NCBI GenBank assembly: GCA_900708905.1
Contig: CAADRB010000003.1
Coordinates: 1,859,071 to 1,923,070, forward strand
Direction of reading: 5' to 3'
DNA length: 64,000 nucleotides
Source: Hymenolepis diminuta
Taxonomy: Eukaryota > Platyhelminthes > Cestoda > Cyclophyllidea > Hymenolepididae
A model generated the notes under the pieces. The model saw only the letters and a program-made list of their open reading frames with translations, was not told the DNA's origin and did not search any database. Shown piece by piece: positions 15,801 to 27,900 of this stretch (position 1 is the first letter of the stretch; each line of letters starts with the position of its first letter). A program made the translations under genes and the position numbers.

Positions 15801-18800
15801 GTGAAAATCGCCAACTGACAATCATGGCATAGAAGACTTATGAGTCCGAGGATGTATTTGATAGAATGTTGCAACATCCCTACATTTGTGATCATAACTA
15901 CCCACACTTCAATCAGTTACGATGTGCTAATTGGCTTTAATTGGTTTAATATAAGGTATTAACAGTACACTATAAATAACTATGGCCAGGTTATTTTCGC
16001 CAATATTTTTTTACCAGTTCAAAAGATTATTTTAATATTAAATGAACTCGACGATGAAGTGTGTGGGCGAGTGAGCTCGTGTGCATGCACATGTGGACGA
16101 AAATTCTATTGACCAATGAGAGAGCCTAGCAGAGCATCAAGGTCACTTGATACTTGGACGCAATAAACGTTGCCTAGGCAGAGAAAGAATTACAGTTCGT
16201 CGTAGCTGCCGTTGCCACCACCACCACCACCAACGCGTCATGACATCGAAGTCGCCTCTCCAGTCAGAGTAGGAGAGGGGGGAACAGGGTAAAGAGTTGG
16301 GTGGTCGGGCGAGGTGGGTGACGTGAGGTGAGCTAGAACAGATATAATTTATCTCCTCTGGCTATCAAAAATTGACTTTATATTCGCCGGCGCTGGCTTG
16401 TGTTTGTAAACCTTCCCTTCTCGACTCTCTCTTACACTCGGTCTTCGATCCATTTTTGAGTATCAGAGTTCAAATAAATACATTTTGAGAGATTCCATTA
16501 TAAAATTTAGTTAAATATCACAGCAACTCATTCGTAGCTCGATAAGGTATTGAGATGATCTTGTCTAATGAAACATCAGGAATATCAGCGCACGTCTGCC
16601 GGATGTTACCGATTTGATCCATTGAATAGTATGACCAACCCTAGGAGTTAAAACCGATCGGACGAGAACTAGCAAAATGCTTCCTTTATTAGGTAACTGA
16701 ATAGTGCACCATATGTCCTAGGGGGTAATGGAAATGATCTAGTAGTTCTCTGGGTGGATCTCCATGCGTTTTGAGCAACCAGCCTAATTTGAGTTTCGAA
16801 GACCAGTTGCATATACATACTCAGATGCGAAGTTCACAGCCGCAATTTATACAATAGACTCCTAGCAGTTCGAGAAACAGCATGTGGATGCTTAAGTGCA
16901 ATTCTGTTTTCAAATAAAACCTCCTCGTTTTCAATTTTTATAAAAAAAGAGTATTAATTAGATTATTGTAAATTATAAATGGAGAATCACATCCCTATCA
17001 TCCAGCAAATGAAGGTGAAGTGCGTTACATCACGCTTACATGGTTGTTCATAAATCAATATATGAAGTAATGTTGAATAAGAAATCAGTAATTATGAGTT
17101 ATAACACGACTTTTATGAAGTAAATTAGAAAAGATTCTTGAAATGTGTGAATAAGGACAATTAAAATGAATGAAAAATTTGGTTTATAATTATCGATACC
17201 TCATGATAGTTCCTTTATGATAATCTTCAAAAATAAGCTTCAAACGATTTTAATGCCTACGAAAATCATAAACCAAAGAGATTTAAGAAGCAGATGGCAC
17301 TAATAATAACTTCAGCTCTGGAAAAAAACTTTAATTTTCAGGACCGAAATATTCTAATGTAAGAATATTTTTAAGAGTTATGTGCCTCCCGTACCACCTC
17401 ATAATAATAAATTCAAGATATAGAAAGAATTGGAAAAAGGATAAATAATTACCAACTAAAAGCAAACTTATATTTATTCAACTTCGCACGCTGACTCATA
17501 GGTCTGCTTTGTCTCTGTTTTGCGCCCATAACCAATTGTCCGTTTTGATTTTTGATTGGTCGCTCAACCTACATTTACACAGTGACTAACACGGGATAAA
17601 ATCAGTCAGTGTCTCAAAGCCTAACTGACTTAGCCTTACAACTGGAATTGTCCATCCTTCCTTTTCCTACTCCTTCGTTTTTGGCCCTCATCCATCCTCA
17701 CTTATCCAATAAACATGTGGTCCTACTTAACTCTTGGTCTTCGAATCCGGAGAGGCTGCTTTTACTTAATAGCCCTGAGAAGATAGTTGGTTCTAAGAGC
17801 AGATATTTAACCTATTTTTGTAGTGCTCTTAAAGTAGCTTTACATCAGAATTAAAGCTACTTTACTATTTAAAAAACAATCCTGAAAGAGATGTTTTATT
17901 TATTAATATAATTTTTAACAGGGTCATTTGCTTGGGAGGCTAAATCGGTAGCCAATAAGTCGCCATTTGGTACTGATTTTTGACGTAATAAGAATAAAAT
18001 TTCCTCCCTAAAGATATTTTTTTCTTAATTGCACCACATTTTTAAACCAAATTCGAGAACAGCTGATATTTACTTTGTTCGATAAGAAGGTTGACGGAAG
18101 GAGTTACATGAATTTATTTGGAAGTAAGCGGATTTATGAATGTTCTTTAAGCGACTTTAATGGGCCTGTTATTAATTTTATGCGGTCCCCCGTTTTCACT
18201 TTAATAAATTAATGTAAAGTGGAATAAATCAGCCGGTGTAATCAGTCTATGGAGTTGATTTACGAGGAGCACTTAAAACGACCAGTAATCTAGCCTATGC
18301 TTCTCCACGAAAACCCTGATTTTAAAATAAAATGCTCGAGGAAAAAATCAATAACTGGCGCCTTCTGAATATGATTCAATTTTACTACATCAATGGAACG
18401 AGAAAAAAATATTTAATATTTATTGATTTTTCCTTCAAGTGACTAGGCGCGTGGTAATAACGCGCATCCGAAAAATCAATAGAAGACGTCTTGCACACTG
18501 AAGCATAATTGAATTTCCCCACAGGTGTGCAAGTTCAGTGTTAATCGATTTTTTTTCCTTTGAATGAAAACATACTGAATAAGGCATGTGATGGAAATCG
18601 ATAGATAATTTCATTCAAACTGACTTTTAATCAATTTTCACGGCAGTTAGGTGTTTAAAAACCTCAAAAAAACTGTGCCGACTTACTCTGTGGACGACGC
18701 ATAACTCCGACAGTATATTCAGAGGGGATATCTGGCCGAGGTAAACTAACAGCCCATGGAGGAAGCATGATATTTCGTAGAGGTCCGAAATCACATTCTA

Positions 18801-21800
18801 CCGGCAGCTTCCGTGAACAACCCGCGTGGGCCTAAGCAACGAAGAAAAGAGAAAGTTTAAAAAACTGCTAACTTTTTTAAAATTTAGCAAAGGTAGTATA
18901 TAATAATGTAGATTAAGCGTATGTAAATTAACTCATCTTGGGACATTTTTAATAGAATTGTGAAAGTGAATGCATGAAAGTACCATTAGAGTTCACGGCG
19001 ATATTGTACTATTTCAAAATGCAAATGAATGCAAACTCGTTAAAAATAAGATTGCCTTCGCTATTTTTTTTATTTCTGTGGAATTGTAGTTAAACCAAAT
19101 TAATTTCCCCTTAGAGTCAAAGGAACATTAGATAAAGCTAACTTAGTCGTAAGTAGCAAAATAAAGTGGTTCAATGAGTATATCGGTCACGGACATGAAC
19201 AAATCTAGTGAAACTTTCTACACCGTGGCTCCCTGTCCTTCAGAGTCTATATTTGACGGAATGGATGTTTTATGCAATTTTATTAATGATGGACGTTACT
19301 CCGATTATTTATTTAAATGACTATGCATGCAAAGTGTTTTTTAAATATTCAAATTGTATTGAGCGATTGCATCATGGAATCTGTCCGATGAGAAATTCGA
19401 ATCATGCCGCCTCCTTTACTGACCAGACCTAACTCATGGTACTGACCATCCGCTCATTGGATAACCCCTAGTGATTAGGCTCTTGCCAGACTTTGCTTCA
19501 TTCGATATCAAAACTGTCACATTGTCAGGTAGCTGTAATCCCACTAAAGTGTCGCGATTCGTTCTTTGATCAGTTCCCTGCTGGACATTTGGTGACTTGA
19601 TTCGTGATCACTGTTTTTTTTTATTATAAGCTTCATTTTCTTATCTAGAGTTTACTGAAAGTTGTAACTGACCGTTTTCGATTAGCTTTTGCAATCACCT
19701 ATTTGTTTTTTTTTTCAATTTATTTCTTCATTGAGTTCTAAAAAATTTTTCCTCCGATCCCTTACATACTACTAAACCCACTGAATAAAATATCAATTAA
19801 CCAAAAGGATATTTATAAAATACGAAATTTTGCCGGAATTAAATTCTACTGAAGAAATATTTCCATTATTTATATTGGGGAAGAATAATACATCCTGATT
19901 TGAGATACCTCGCTCACAGAACATGGTTCTAACGTGAAGTCCACGGCTTTAAACACAGCATATACCGAAAAGAAGGAAAAGGTAAATAAGGTCATTTCAG
20001 ATTTGAGACAAATAGTTTTGTATGGCTTTAGTTGTTATTAGGGCGTCTTGGCTTTCAAAATAAGTGTTGAATAAAATGAATAATTTTTATCCAAGGGAAA
20101 TTTAATTAACAATTTATTGTTAATTATTCGTAAAATTTACACTTTTATTGAAATATACTAAAATTATGGATCGTTGCTTTACAGAATTTCGAATGAACTG
20201 CATAATCTCGTGCTATTATTGAGTTCGGGAAATTGCGGCTAGTTGGGAGGTTGATAAGGTCATAACTGTAAACGATTGAATTTATAGCAGATGTTAGCTT
20301 CCAGGGGAGAAGATTTGCATTCATTTGCAATTTCTTTATCTCGTTCAGCCCAACTTCGCCTAATTGCAGAGGAAAGCGTAAATCTCATATTCAGGGTTGC
20401 AGAACCGTGATAATGAAATTGTTCCTCTAATGGACAGAATATCAGTGTGATACTATCTTACATGACCTTAACATAGCATTGGCATGATACTTTGACACTA
20501 GACCGTCTACCATTCTTGACTCTTGTAAAACTTAAAACAATAGGAAATCGAGTACATGAAGTCATTGCCAATCAGTATGTTCGAGGAACAGTAAATAAAG
20601 TAATGTTCATAGAGGAAAATAACGGACTCAATTCAAGTAACGGTGAACAGACTGAATGATCAAGATGATGGAAGAAATGACTTACCGCTGTACCGCACCA
20701 AAGACACCGATAGCCAGTGAGACACTCAGAGGAGGCACAGAGTTTCTTGCAGAGGCAGCATTTTGTGCTCGATCGCAGGTTTCCCTCTCGCCAATGATGC
20801 AAAGCACTGATCGTATTCTACAAGTCATCACCAAAATGATATTATGGAATCGGATTCACCACATTGACCGATAATTCCGGAGCATGCCAACCTTTAGGAA
20901 TGGATAGGCTTGATCGAAGGAACTTCTCAAGATGACTGCTTATACGCTGCGTCTTAATATGATAGAGTAAGACAATGGGAGTGTTCTAAGGCACTAAATC
21001 AAAAGTAGGGATTGTAAAAATTGACTGAGAATGTGGCAACACTCCGTAAAGATGTTTAAAATTGCTTTTAAGTAAAATGTATTGTATCTATTATTTCATG
21101 TTTGTGTTTGAATTAGTAGATTGTGATTAAAGCGATCCGCTACTGGTGTAGCGTCCCATGTTTATTACTCTGTTATTAAAGGTCAAGGATTAGATGCTTA
21201 TAGGCGCGTATGCAGTCGTTGAAATATTGAATTGCGTAAATTAATCCTAGCAAACAGAAAATGACCGAATACGAGTTTTTCAATCCAAGATGGTAGTTGA
21301 AAACACTGCACCGTCATGGAATCGGAAGGACAGATATACACGTAAGCAGCCAAACAGGATGTATGCAATCACCAATACTTAAGAAATTATACTATAATCT
21401 TTGTGCTCTAGCCGTACCATAGTCAGTGCACGCTTGCCAATTTAGAGGTCACGTAATCAATACTTATTCTGTACTGATTAATTCTGACCAGTATGATAGT
21501 TGACGGGATGGGAGTTTCTTCTCAGAAAGTCTTCCTTCTATACAAGACAAGTACTAATAATGTTTCCTTTAATGGGCTTAAAGCTTTTCTCCTTTCGAAG
21601 GTTTGGTCATTATATGAATACCAAATAGACAGCCAAACAAAATGCGTACAACCAAAATAGGGACCTTCTGACGTCACAAATTTTCGTTAAAGGGAAGCTA
21701 ATATTTAATAATCACCGGATGTTTACTTAATATTACGTAATTAGTTACACTAACAATCCTGCGTGTTATGACAAGAAAATAGCTTGATTCCTGTGACCCC

Positions 21801-23549
21801 CAAATAAGTTTTTATACAACAGCAGAAAAGTGATGAGTGATACAAGCATATCTCTAAAGCAACGAGCTATGGGAAGACGAAAGCAAGAACTGATGAAATT
21901 ATTGATACTGATCGCAATTTTCTGTAAAATCACTGTGATTGAGACACTGTCACGCGCTTCATTTCGTGCAAAAGAAAACTGACCTTAATTGGCTTAGGAA
22001 TACTTGGAGGTGAGGTAAAGATCCTAAAGTACAAAATAAAATCATTGCCTACATAGTCTCAAGGGATTGTGTATGAAGCCAGGACAAGCATCTGAAATTT
22101 AAGTAGATATTTCCTAAAAGGAGCGAATTGAGTAACAATCGCTTATCAAATTTATGGGGCCATTGCGAAAATAGGATGGGATAGAGGGGAAAAAATTAAC
22201 CGCATCGAGTAATGTATGAATCGACCCGTTTGTGATTACCTTATCTGGTCCTTATTATGAACATGAAATATAGGAAACAAACGAAAGTCTCTTTATATCA
22301 AATACATCTTCATACCAATAGAGTTAATTCCACCATAAACGGAACAAAGAGATTCTCTAAACCTGGAGTAATATTTCGTGATTAAATACCCACCGCTTAA
22401 GTATGAAGCCTGTTCAGTATTTGTATACGGATTAAGATTACTAGAATTAGTAAAATTCTTTCTCAAACTGAACTGCCAATGCACGTATGAAGAAAATACT
22501 CAGGACAGGGAAACACAGCGCAATGCCTCTATCACACAAAGCAGTGTGATATTCATTCTATTCAAATCGCCTATTAAAAATGAAATCAAATTGTTCTAAA
22601 CTGCTACTGAACATAATGAGAAAATATAAAAAGAACAGACAACAACTTGTAAGCGAATTCTATGCCTATACAGCATGCTAACTTTACAACAGGACATGCG
22701 AGTGCATTCAAGGAGGAAAGCAAATACAAGACTGATAAACCCGCACAGACATGCATTAGTTAAACCAACCCTGTTTCGCTGTGGTCTGTAAGCAGCACCC
22801 TGCTTACAGTCATTGACTGCAAATTCTTTACAATCGTAGTGAGCATAGTATTCGCACACTGTCAAAAAACAAGAAGACACATTGATTCTGGAAATACAGA
22901 TAGGATTCTTATTTTTCGGAAAGAGAGAATACAAAGAGGGGAAAGTAAGGTGACCGGGAATATACCTTCACAACGAACTGAGGGAGTATCTCGTAGTCTG
23001 GTACGACAAACATTGCAAAATTTCCTTCGAAAGAATGACAACTCCGACCAGCAATGGGCAACAGGAGTCTAAAACGCCAACAAACACAGTAAAATTCGAT
23101 TAAAATTAAATAAACACATAAACCTACGAGAGTTTGAGTCGCCGCATAAGCAGGACATACAGTGACAATATCTCGCAAGCACTTTTCGTGAGCAAGGAAA
23201 TTGCAAACTAGAAAGAACGAGGAATCAATACCCAAGGACATCGTCTACCATCACAGGCAAATCCAGTACTGAGGGGGCCCCATATTACTTCACTACAATG
23301 GTGGCAATAAGCGGGTTTGCTTAACGATTTTCGATAGAAGGAATGTCCACTGAAAGCACAGATAGTATCTCTGCAAGAACTTGATTTCATATCATCTTCA
23401 ACTCCTTCACTGTCATCGTTAAATTGAGCGATGGTTTCTTCGTTGATGGAGGGTGTATCAATTAATGGTGATGCCTTCAACCGAGCATTTGATTCTTCTG
23501 CCTCGCCATTATTTGAGAGGTCTAAGCGTTCTAGGCTCTCTGTGAGCAT
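805..23549 (-). CDS. DGKQ: diacylglycerol kinase, theta type (multi-exon)
   Basis: Phosphorylates diacylglycerol to phosphatidic acid, ending DAG signalling at membranes. Exons, 5' to 3': 23549-23249, 23207-23128, 23068-22966, 22858-22770, 20817-20686, 18831-18687, 13534-13430, 12503-12336, 12264-12120, 12041-11936, 10928-10494, 6433-6141, 5704-5501, 4431-4110, 1227-1129, 1053-805. All phases agree and give 991 residues. Seen: three C1 domains (about residues 69-120, 132-180, 196-250; for example [18 protein letters not shown]), Ras-association-like segments (about 340-500), catalytic GGDGTIGW near 631 and [11 protein letters not shown] near 660, the accessory domain with [15 protein letters not shown], and [13 protein letters not shown] near the C-terminus. 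Three C1 plus RA is the theta architecture. The tail is Ser/Asp-rich. The usual N-P-x-S-G-G segment before GGDG was not found. The start is the first ATG after a splice acceptor; an upstream noncoding exon is possible. Confidence 0.92.
1228..4109. other. DGK intron, 2.9 kb
   Basis: No coding exon seen. It contains a copy of the dispersed repeat that ends in an ATTCAAATAAAGTAA box (about 2390-2460). The stretch around 2160-2220 resembles 56755-56815. Confidence 0.6.
2390..2470 (+). repeat. dispersed repeat, 3' part
   Basis: GGACATCTCAGTGCTTCC followed by ATTCAAATAAAGTAACACTT aligns with the copy ending near 15080. Confidence 0.5.
6434..10493. other. DGK intron region, 4.1 kb, where a catalytic exon is expected
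   Basis: The exon at 10928-10494 ends in phase 0 and the one at 6433-6141 starts in phase 0 with [12 protein letters not shown]. In other DGKs about 55-60 residues lie between, including the N-P-x-S-G-G motif. I scanned the minus strand for codons that fit this motif and found none. The region holds a SINE-like tRNA B-box (about 7635) and otherwise AT-rich sequence. Confidence 0.5.
7600..7760 (+). repeat. SINE-like fragment with tRNA-type B box
   Basis: GAGTTCGATTCC at 7635-7646 fits the RNA polymerase III B-box consensus. A similar block (a purine-rich word, GGTCATGAG/GTCATAGG, then the B-box) recurs at 25.8 kb and 59.0 kb. It is not a functional tRNA: no acceptor-stem pairing was recognised. 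Confidence 0.4.
11225..11395 (+). repeat. degenerate SINE-like fragment
   Basis: It has TTCATGGGCTTGATGCCC near 11276 and then, about 70 bases on, GGTGGTAGATTTCGAGTTT, which resembles 25912-25935 (GTGATAGACCTTGAGTTT). It looks like a decayed member of the family at 7.6, 25.8 and 59.0 kb. Confidence 0.35.
14180..14310 (+). repeat. dispersed repeat, copy
   Basis: It shares with 14925-15080 the order: GGGCATAATATCACC, a purine-rich centre, AGGACATTAAG/AAGACATCAAAG, GGATAACCCA/GGACAACTCAG and an ATTCAAATAA word. The two are clearly related but differ at many positions. Confidence 0.55.
14925..15080 (+). repeat. dispersed repeat with ATTCAAATAAAGTAAAACTT end
   Basis: The best-preserved copy. Its final 40 bases, from GGACAACTCAGGGCTC through ATTCAAATAAAGTAAAACTT, match 2421-2462 closely. 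Related copies lie at 46.6, 47.2 and 51.2 kb. Confidence 0.55.
16060..16440. promoter_or_regulatory. GC-rich promoter-like island inside a DGK intron
   Basis: The base composition is clearly richer in G and C than the surrounding intron. It contains a CCAAT word (16113-16117), a (CCA)6 tract (16215-16232), a GTGACGTGAGGT word near 16318 and GCCGGCGC near 16386. It lies between the C1 exons and the RA/catalytic exons, so it could start a DGK transcript without C1 domains, or an unseen RNA. This is inference from composition and motifs only. Confidence 0.3.
18687..20817 (-). other. DGK exons 5-6: C1 domain 3
   Basis: Exon 5 (20817-20686) encodes HHWREGNL followed by CCLC and CLWC. Exon 6 (18831-18687) continues with HAGC and [17 protein letters not shown], the extended C1 end typical of DGK theta and eta relatives. 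A 1.85 kb intron separates them. Confidence 0.9.
22770..23549 (-). other. DGK exons 1-4: C1 domains 1 and 2
   Basis: Exon 1 carries an acidic/Ser-rich N-terminus and the first half of C1-1 (H-x12-C-x2-C pattern). Exon 2 completes it with CNFLAHEKC and a final Cys. Exon 3 holds [17 protein letters not shown], the first half of C1-2, and exon 4 its second half (CEYYAHYDC). The introns are 41, 59 and 107 bases. Each C1 domain is cut by an intron at a similar place, just after the central Cys region. Confidence 0.9.
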
Positions 23550-23551
23550 AC

Positions 23552-24914
23552 CTGTTCGATATCAGAAACAATTAGTTGAGTAACTGTGAAAGAAAAAGCT
23601 ACTACCATCCAAAAATTTTTCAAACTAATTTATATTGATATTTCTAAAACAAAACAATTTACTCTGATAAGTAGTAGCGAAGGTATAAGAACCAAATATT
23701 TGAAGCACGAAAAATATGTATTTAAGGAGTAAAAAACAATACCCAAAATCTAGATGGACAAATAATTAGGCAACTAAAAAAGTAAACTAATTTACCTTAA
23801 TGAGACCGTACGATCAACACCAACCTAACATACACAGTACACAACGAGAAATCGGGAATGTTAAACAGGTGGGCTAAAAATCGAGAAAAGGTAAGCAACC
23901 TGGCCAATCATTGTGTAAATAAATAATAGTCTTGGACATTATTAATGTCCGGTAGGAGTTTTTAGCTAATTGAAATGAACTTTATATAAAAGGAGTAAAT
24001 AACATGTCTTCATCAATTTAAAACTAAATATATGCATGATGATGAAACTCAATTACTTTACTGTTAAAATTGGTGATATGCCCATTGATCCGTCACCTAT
24101 TTTCTTTTAAATTTATATGAAAGCAAGATTTGAGTTTCCACACAAATGTTTAAAATAAGACGTACAGATTGGCTATTAACTTAACAATGTCATCAACCAG
24201 CGAATCGGATAAGTTAGTAGGGTATTACGTAAGATGAAAAAAAGCCACTATGTTCTTTGCATGTATTTTTCGAATAAATGTGAATCCATAACATTATGAT
24301 TTGATTCATGATTTAAAGTGACTTGCCGTAGTAAGCATATAAACTTGACATATTTTTCATTTATTAAATAAATATGTCATTTGAATAATCACAAAGTTGC
24401 CAATAATTTAGATTCGAGGCGCACTTTTAATGTTAGCATTACCGTAAATTTGCAAAACTCTTCATAAGTTAAACTAAAGCTGAATTGATTTCTGTAGTCT
24501 CAATAAACTTGGAATTAGGCTGTAGTTTCCGTTATTTGTTTCAATATCAGAGCCTCCTAAGACAAGATTTCGTTTAGAAAATTTATTTCAGGTGTTATTT
24601 TAAATTATCGGTATTTGCATCCGAATTAATGGTAAAAAATTATATTCAAATGGAGACTACTAAGTCCATCATAAATAAACTTAAAAAAATAATCGATTGG
24701 CAAATATCACCATACATGTATCGATTGGAGCAATTTTGACCAATCCAGTTGTAATTCATTTGACTGTTTTTATTAGCAAATTATCTAAATTAAAGCATAA
24801 ATTTTTATAAATATTTAATTAAATGACGAACATATGTGCCACAAAAGGATTTTCAATAATATCTTTTATCAAATTGATTTTGTTACTGAGTCTGTATTCC
24901 GGGTATTTCAGATC
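23552..24914. promoter_or_regulatory. divergent intergenic region, DGK / FIGNL1
   Basis: About 1.36 kb of AT-rich DNA between two divergent genes. It must hold the promoters or 5' noncoding exons of both. I see no clear TATA or CCAAT signal to assign. Confidence 0.5.
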
Positions 24915-27900
24915 ATGGATACCTCTTATGTTTTTGACGGTTGGCAAAAGCAGTTTTCATCGAAGAAATCTAGAGTGGAATTAATTCGTCAAGTTCTTCA
25001 CCATTTGCCTCCCAAGTATTTTTAAAAATATCTTAAATCTTCTTTAGCACTACTTCATTTTCTGAGGTTCAAAAACGCTATCAGTACTATATAGACGATA
25101 TCCAAAAAGGTAGATATTCTATCACTGTTTTTTTAAATGCTTATTTGAAAGCGAACGTAAATTACTCAACCCGTATTACAGGTTACATTTAATTATAAGA
25201 GTAGAATAGAATTCCTCTTCAGTATTTACAATTTCTACATATCTCTATTCTCATCTACATTGTGGGTTTTATTTAACGAATGGTGCTGAAATCATAAATA
25301 ATGTTTTTTATTAATTTATTTTAAATTGGTCTAATTATGAAGTGAGTTTAATAATTACTCTTTCAGCGATATTGTATCTCCTCTCTAATGTCTTTATCAT
25401 GTAAATATATTTACATTTATGCTGCAATCTGGATTAAAATGTCGTTTTCACTTCAATTTATTTGACCTCTGTGTTGTGTTTAATGGTACTGCTTTGACTT
25501 TCAACCCACTCAGATTTTATAAATACTTTCCAATTATTATTTATTTGTTCAACTCCTCTATTTCAGTTTTTTGCTTAGGTAGATGGTGGTTTGTAAAGTT
25601 TTTTATATTTAATCTGTAGTAAACAGCCCTCTGCATCGTTTAATATTTTAATTGCCTTCCTTAATTCGAGTTTTTGGCTGTAATTATCAGTGTAACCCTC
25701 TTAGATTGACTTTACCTTGACCTGACCTAGATGTCCATGTTATCTTGATGTCTTATATGTATATTGACAATCAATCCATATCGCATAATGTATATCCGCA
25801 CCTAGTATTTAATATGCGCGTCTGCAAACTTGGAGGTCATAGGTTCGATGCTCATCAATTCACACAGTGAACGGAATGATTAACACCATTATTTGAAACT
25901 GGATAATTAAACGAGTGATAGACCTTGAGTTTTTCTTATATGGGCTCCATGGTGCTACTTTTATATTCAAGTTGAGTGTTGAGAAGAATACTCTTAAGCG
26001 GATTTTCCCTCTCACGATTTCTCACTGGCACCAATATTACAGATGTACCTACGGTCCTTTTCTATTTAAACTTCCTACATACATTTTGCCCTCTTCCTAT
26101 CTTGCTTGACGGTGATTACCATGCAAGTCTTTAAAGTAAACGATTTCCAAATCTATTGATTTGGGGTTTTTTCCTTATTATATTTGATCTTGGTCGTCTA
26201 TGTAATCTATAAACTCAACTTCATAGGTAATTAAACACCCTGATTTTTTATATCTTTTCAAAATGTCTATTTTATCTGAATTTAGGAGCTAACAACTTTG
26301 CAGATGAAGTGTTGAAAGATTCTTCAAATGAAGAGAATGGTTAGTTCGTTTCATCTCTTTGTAATTATTATACCAGAAACACCGCAATGGAGAAGTACTT
26401 TTGATGTCAATTCTATTGTCTTTCGTATTAAAGAAGTAATTTTTTCTATAAGATTTACAAAAGCCTTTTTCTAGGAACCTGCGCTTGATTATGGTTCCGC
26501 TTTGGCTGATAACCAAAAAATTTCTGGAACTATAGCTGATCAGCGTACGTTTTGTTCCCTTTTTAAGTGACTATGCTACTTTAGTTGGAAATTGTGTTAG
26601 TAAACTGCTGAAGAACGCTAATGATATGGTAAGCTTGGTTCCTATGCTCCGCTCATATGGTCAGAATGTTCTTCCATGTTAACATGGCTTTTGAATGTTT
26701 CAGAAATCAAATGTTCGAGCTCCTGTGCGCGGCGGAAGTTTACCGAATCGCAAAGCTCAGTACGCCAAGATCCCTCGAGAACCTATTCCCCAAGAAAATA
26801 TTGAAGTCTCTTCCAAGGTAAATCTAAAGAATTTATTATACTTCTAATTTCAATGGCTTATGGATTCTGTCTCGTACTACAGGTTAACTCTATTGACTTA
26901 ATCGAAAGAAAATACGTCGGCAGACCAGTCAAACAAGTGATAGAGGTAATCACATCGTTCCATAGCCTCGTTTTACCAATTGTTTGGGGGACAGGCTTCG
27001 CAATTTATTAATGTGCTATCTGAGTGTGAGCGCTCTAGGTTGTTACCCTTTTTTCTACTACCTAAAATTCTTAACTGCTTTTATCACTTCTTCTAGCTTT
27101 TTTTACCTACTAAATCTTATAGGTGTTGAAATTAGCAGTATAATGCCGCCAGATCTTCATTTTGCGCAAAACCCATCTTTGTTGATATCGATTAACTGTC
27201 GCACACGAACTATTAGTTTCGTTAATTTACACCTTCCTAGCCTTCTCCAAACTGTACCTTCATGTATTCCTTGCCTTAAGAAGAAATTTTAAGAACGCTA
27301 CCTGAGATGTCTCCATCAGACATTATTAACGCTTAATAATTCACGTTTTACGAAGCCCCCTCCCCACTCCTACTTATGATAATTATTATCCGCTCTAAAA
27401 TCTCCCCTACACTTCCTGCCACTCACAGGATATTATATTTTTAACGTTTTCACTTTTAAGTCTTCTCCAAAATGTGAAAATCCTAGAGAAAGTGGACCTA
27501 CGTTCGTCACAGCAAGACAGCAGGTGTGTTTCACACTTTTAATCAACACTGATTTCTTGCCTCATTCTCGTTTATCCACTTCAGTCCGTTACTATAACAC
27601 TATTGGATCTCTCCATTTAGCTTCTAATGGATGGTCAAAAACAACAAGGTGGACAATCAGCTTCGCCATATGCTAAATCAGAAGTTGTCAAAAAGTCGTT
27701 AGGAAGGTGAGTAGAACAACAATGCTACAGTTTAATTACCCGTGGTTATTTTTGTTAAAACCCTATATAAACTGATTTTTCTAATTGTTTTCTTTTTTTA
27801 AGTCGAGGCCCTCGAATGGCCTTTGTACCACCTTTTGCAAGGTCAAAGGACGAGAATCAGCAACCGCATCCAACAGGCGGTGGACCAGCGACTACAGCAA

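Larger units (their letters stand above)
13535..18686. other. DGK intron, 5.15 kb
   Basis: The largest intron. It holds two diverged copies of a dispersed repeat (about 14180-14310 and 14925-15080) and a locally GC-rich, promoter-like block (about 16060-16440). I found no DGK exon in it. Confidence 0.6.
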
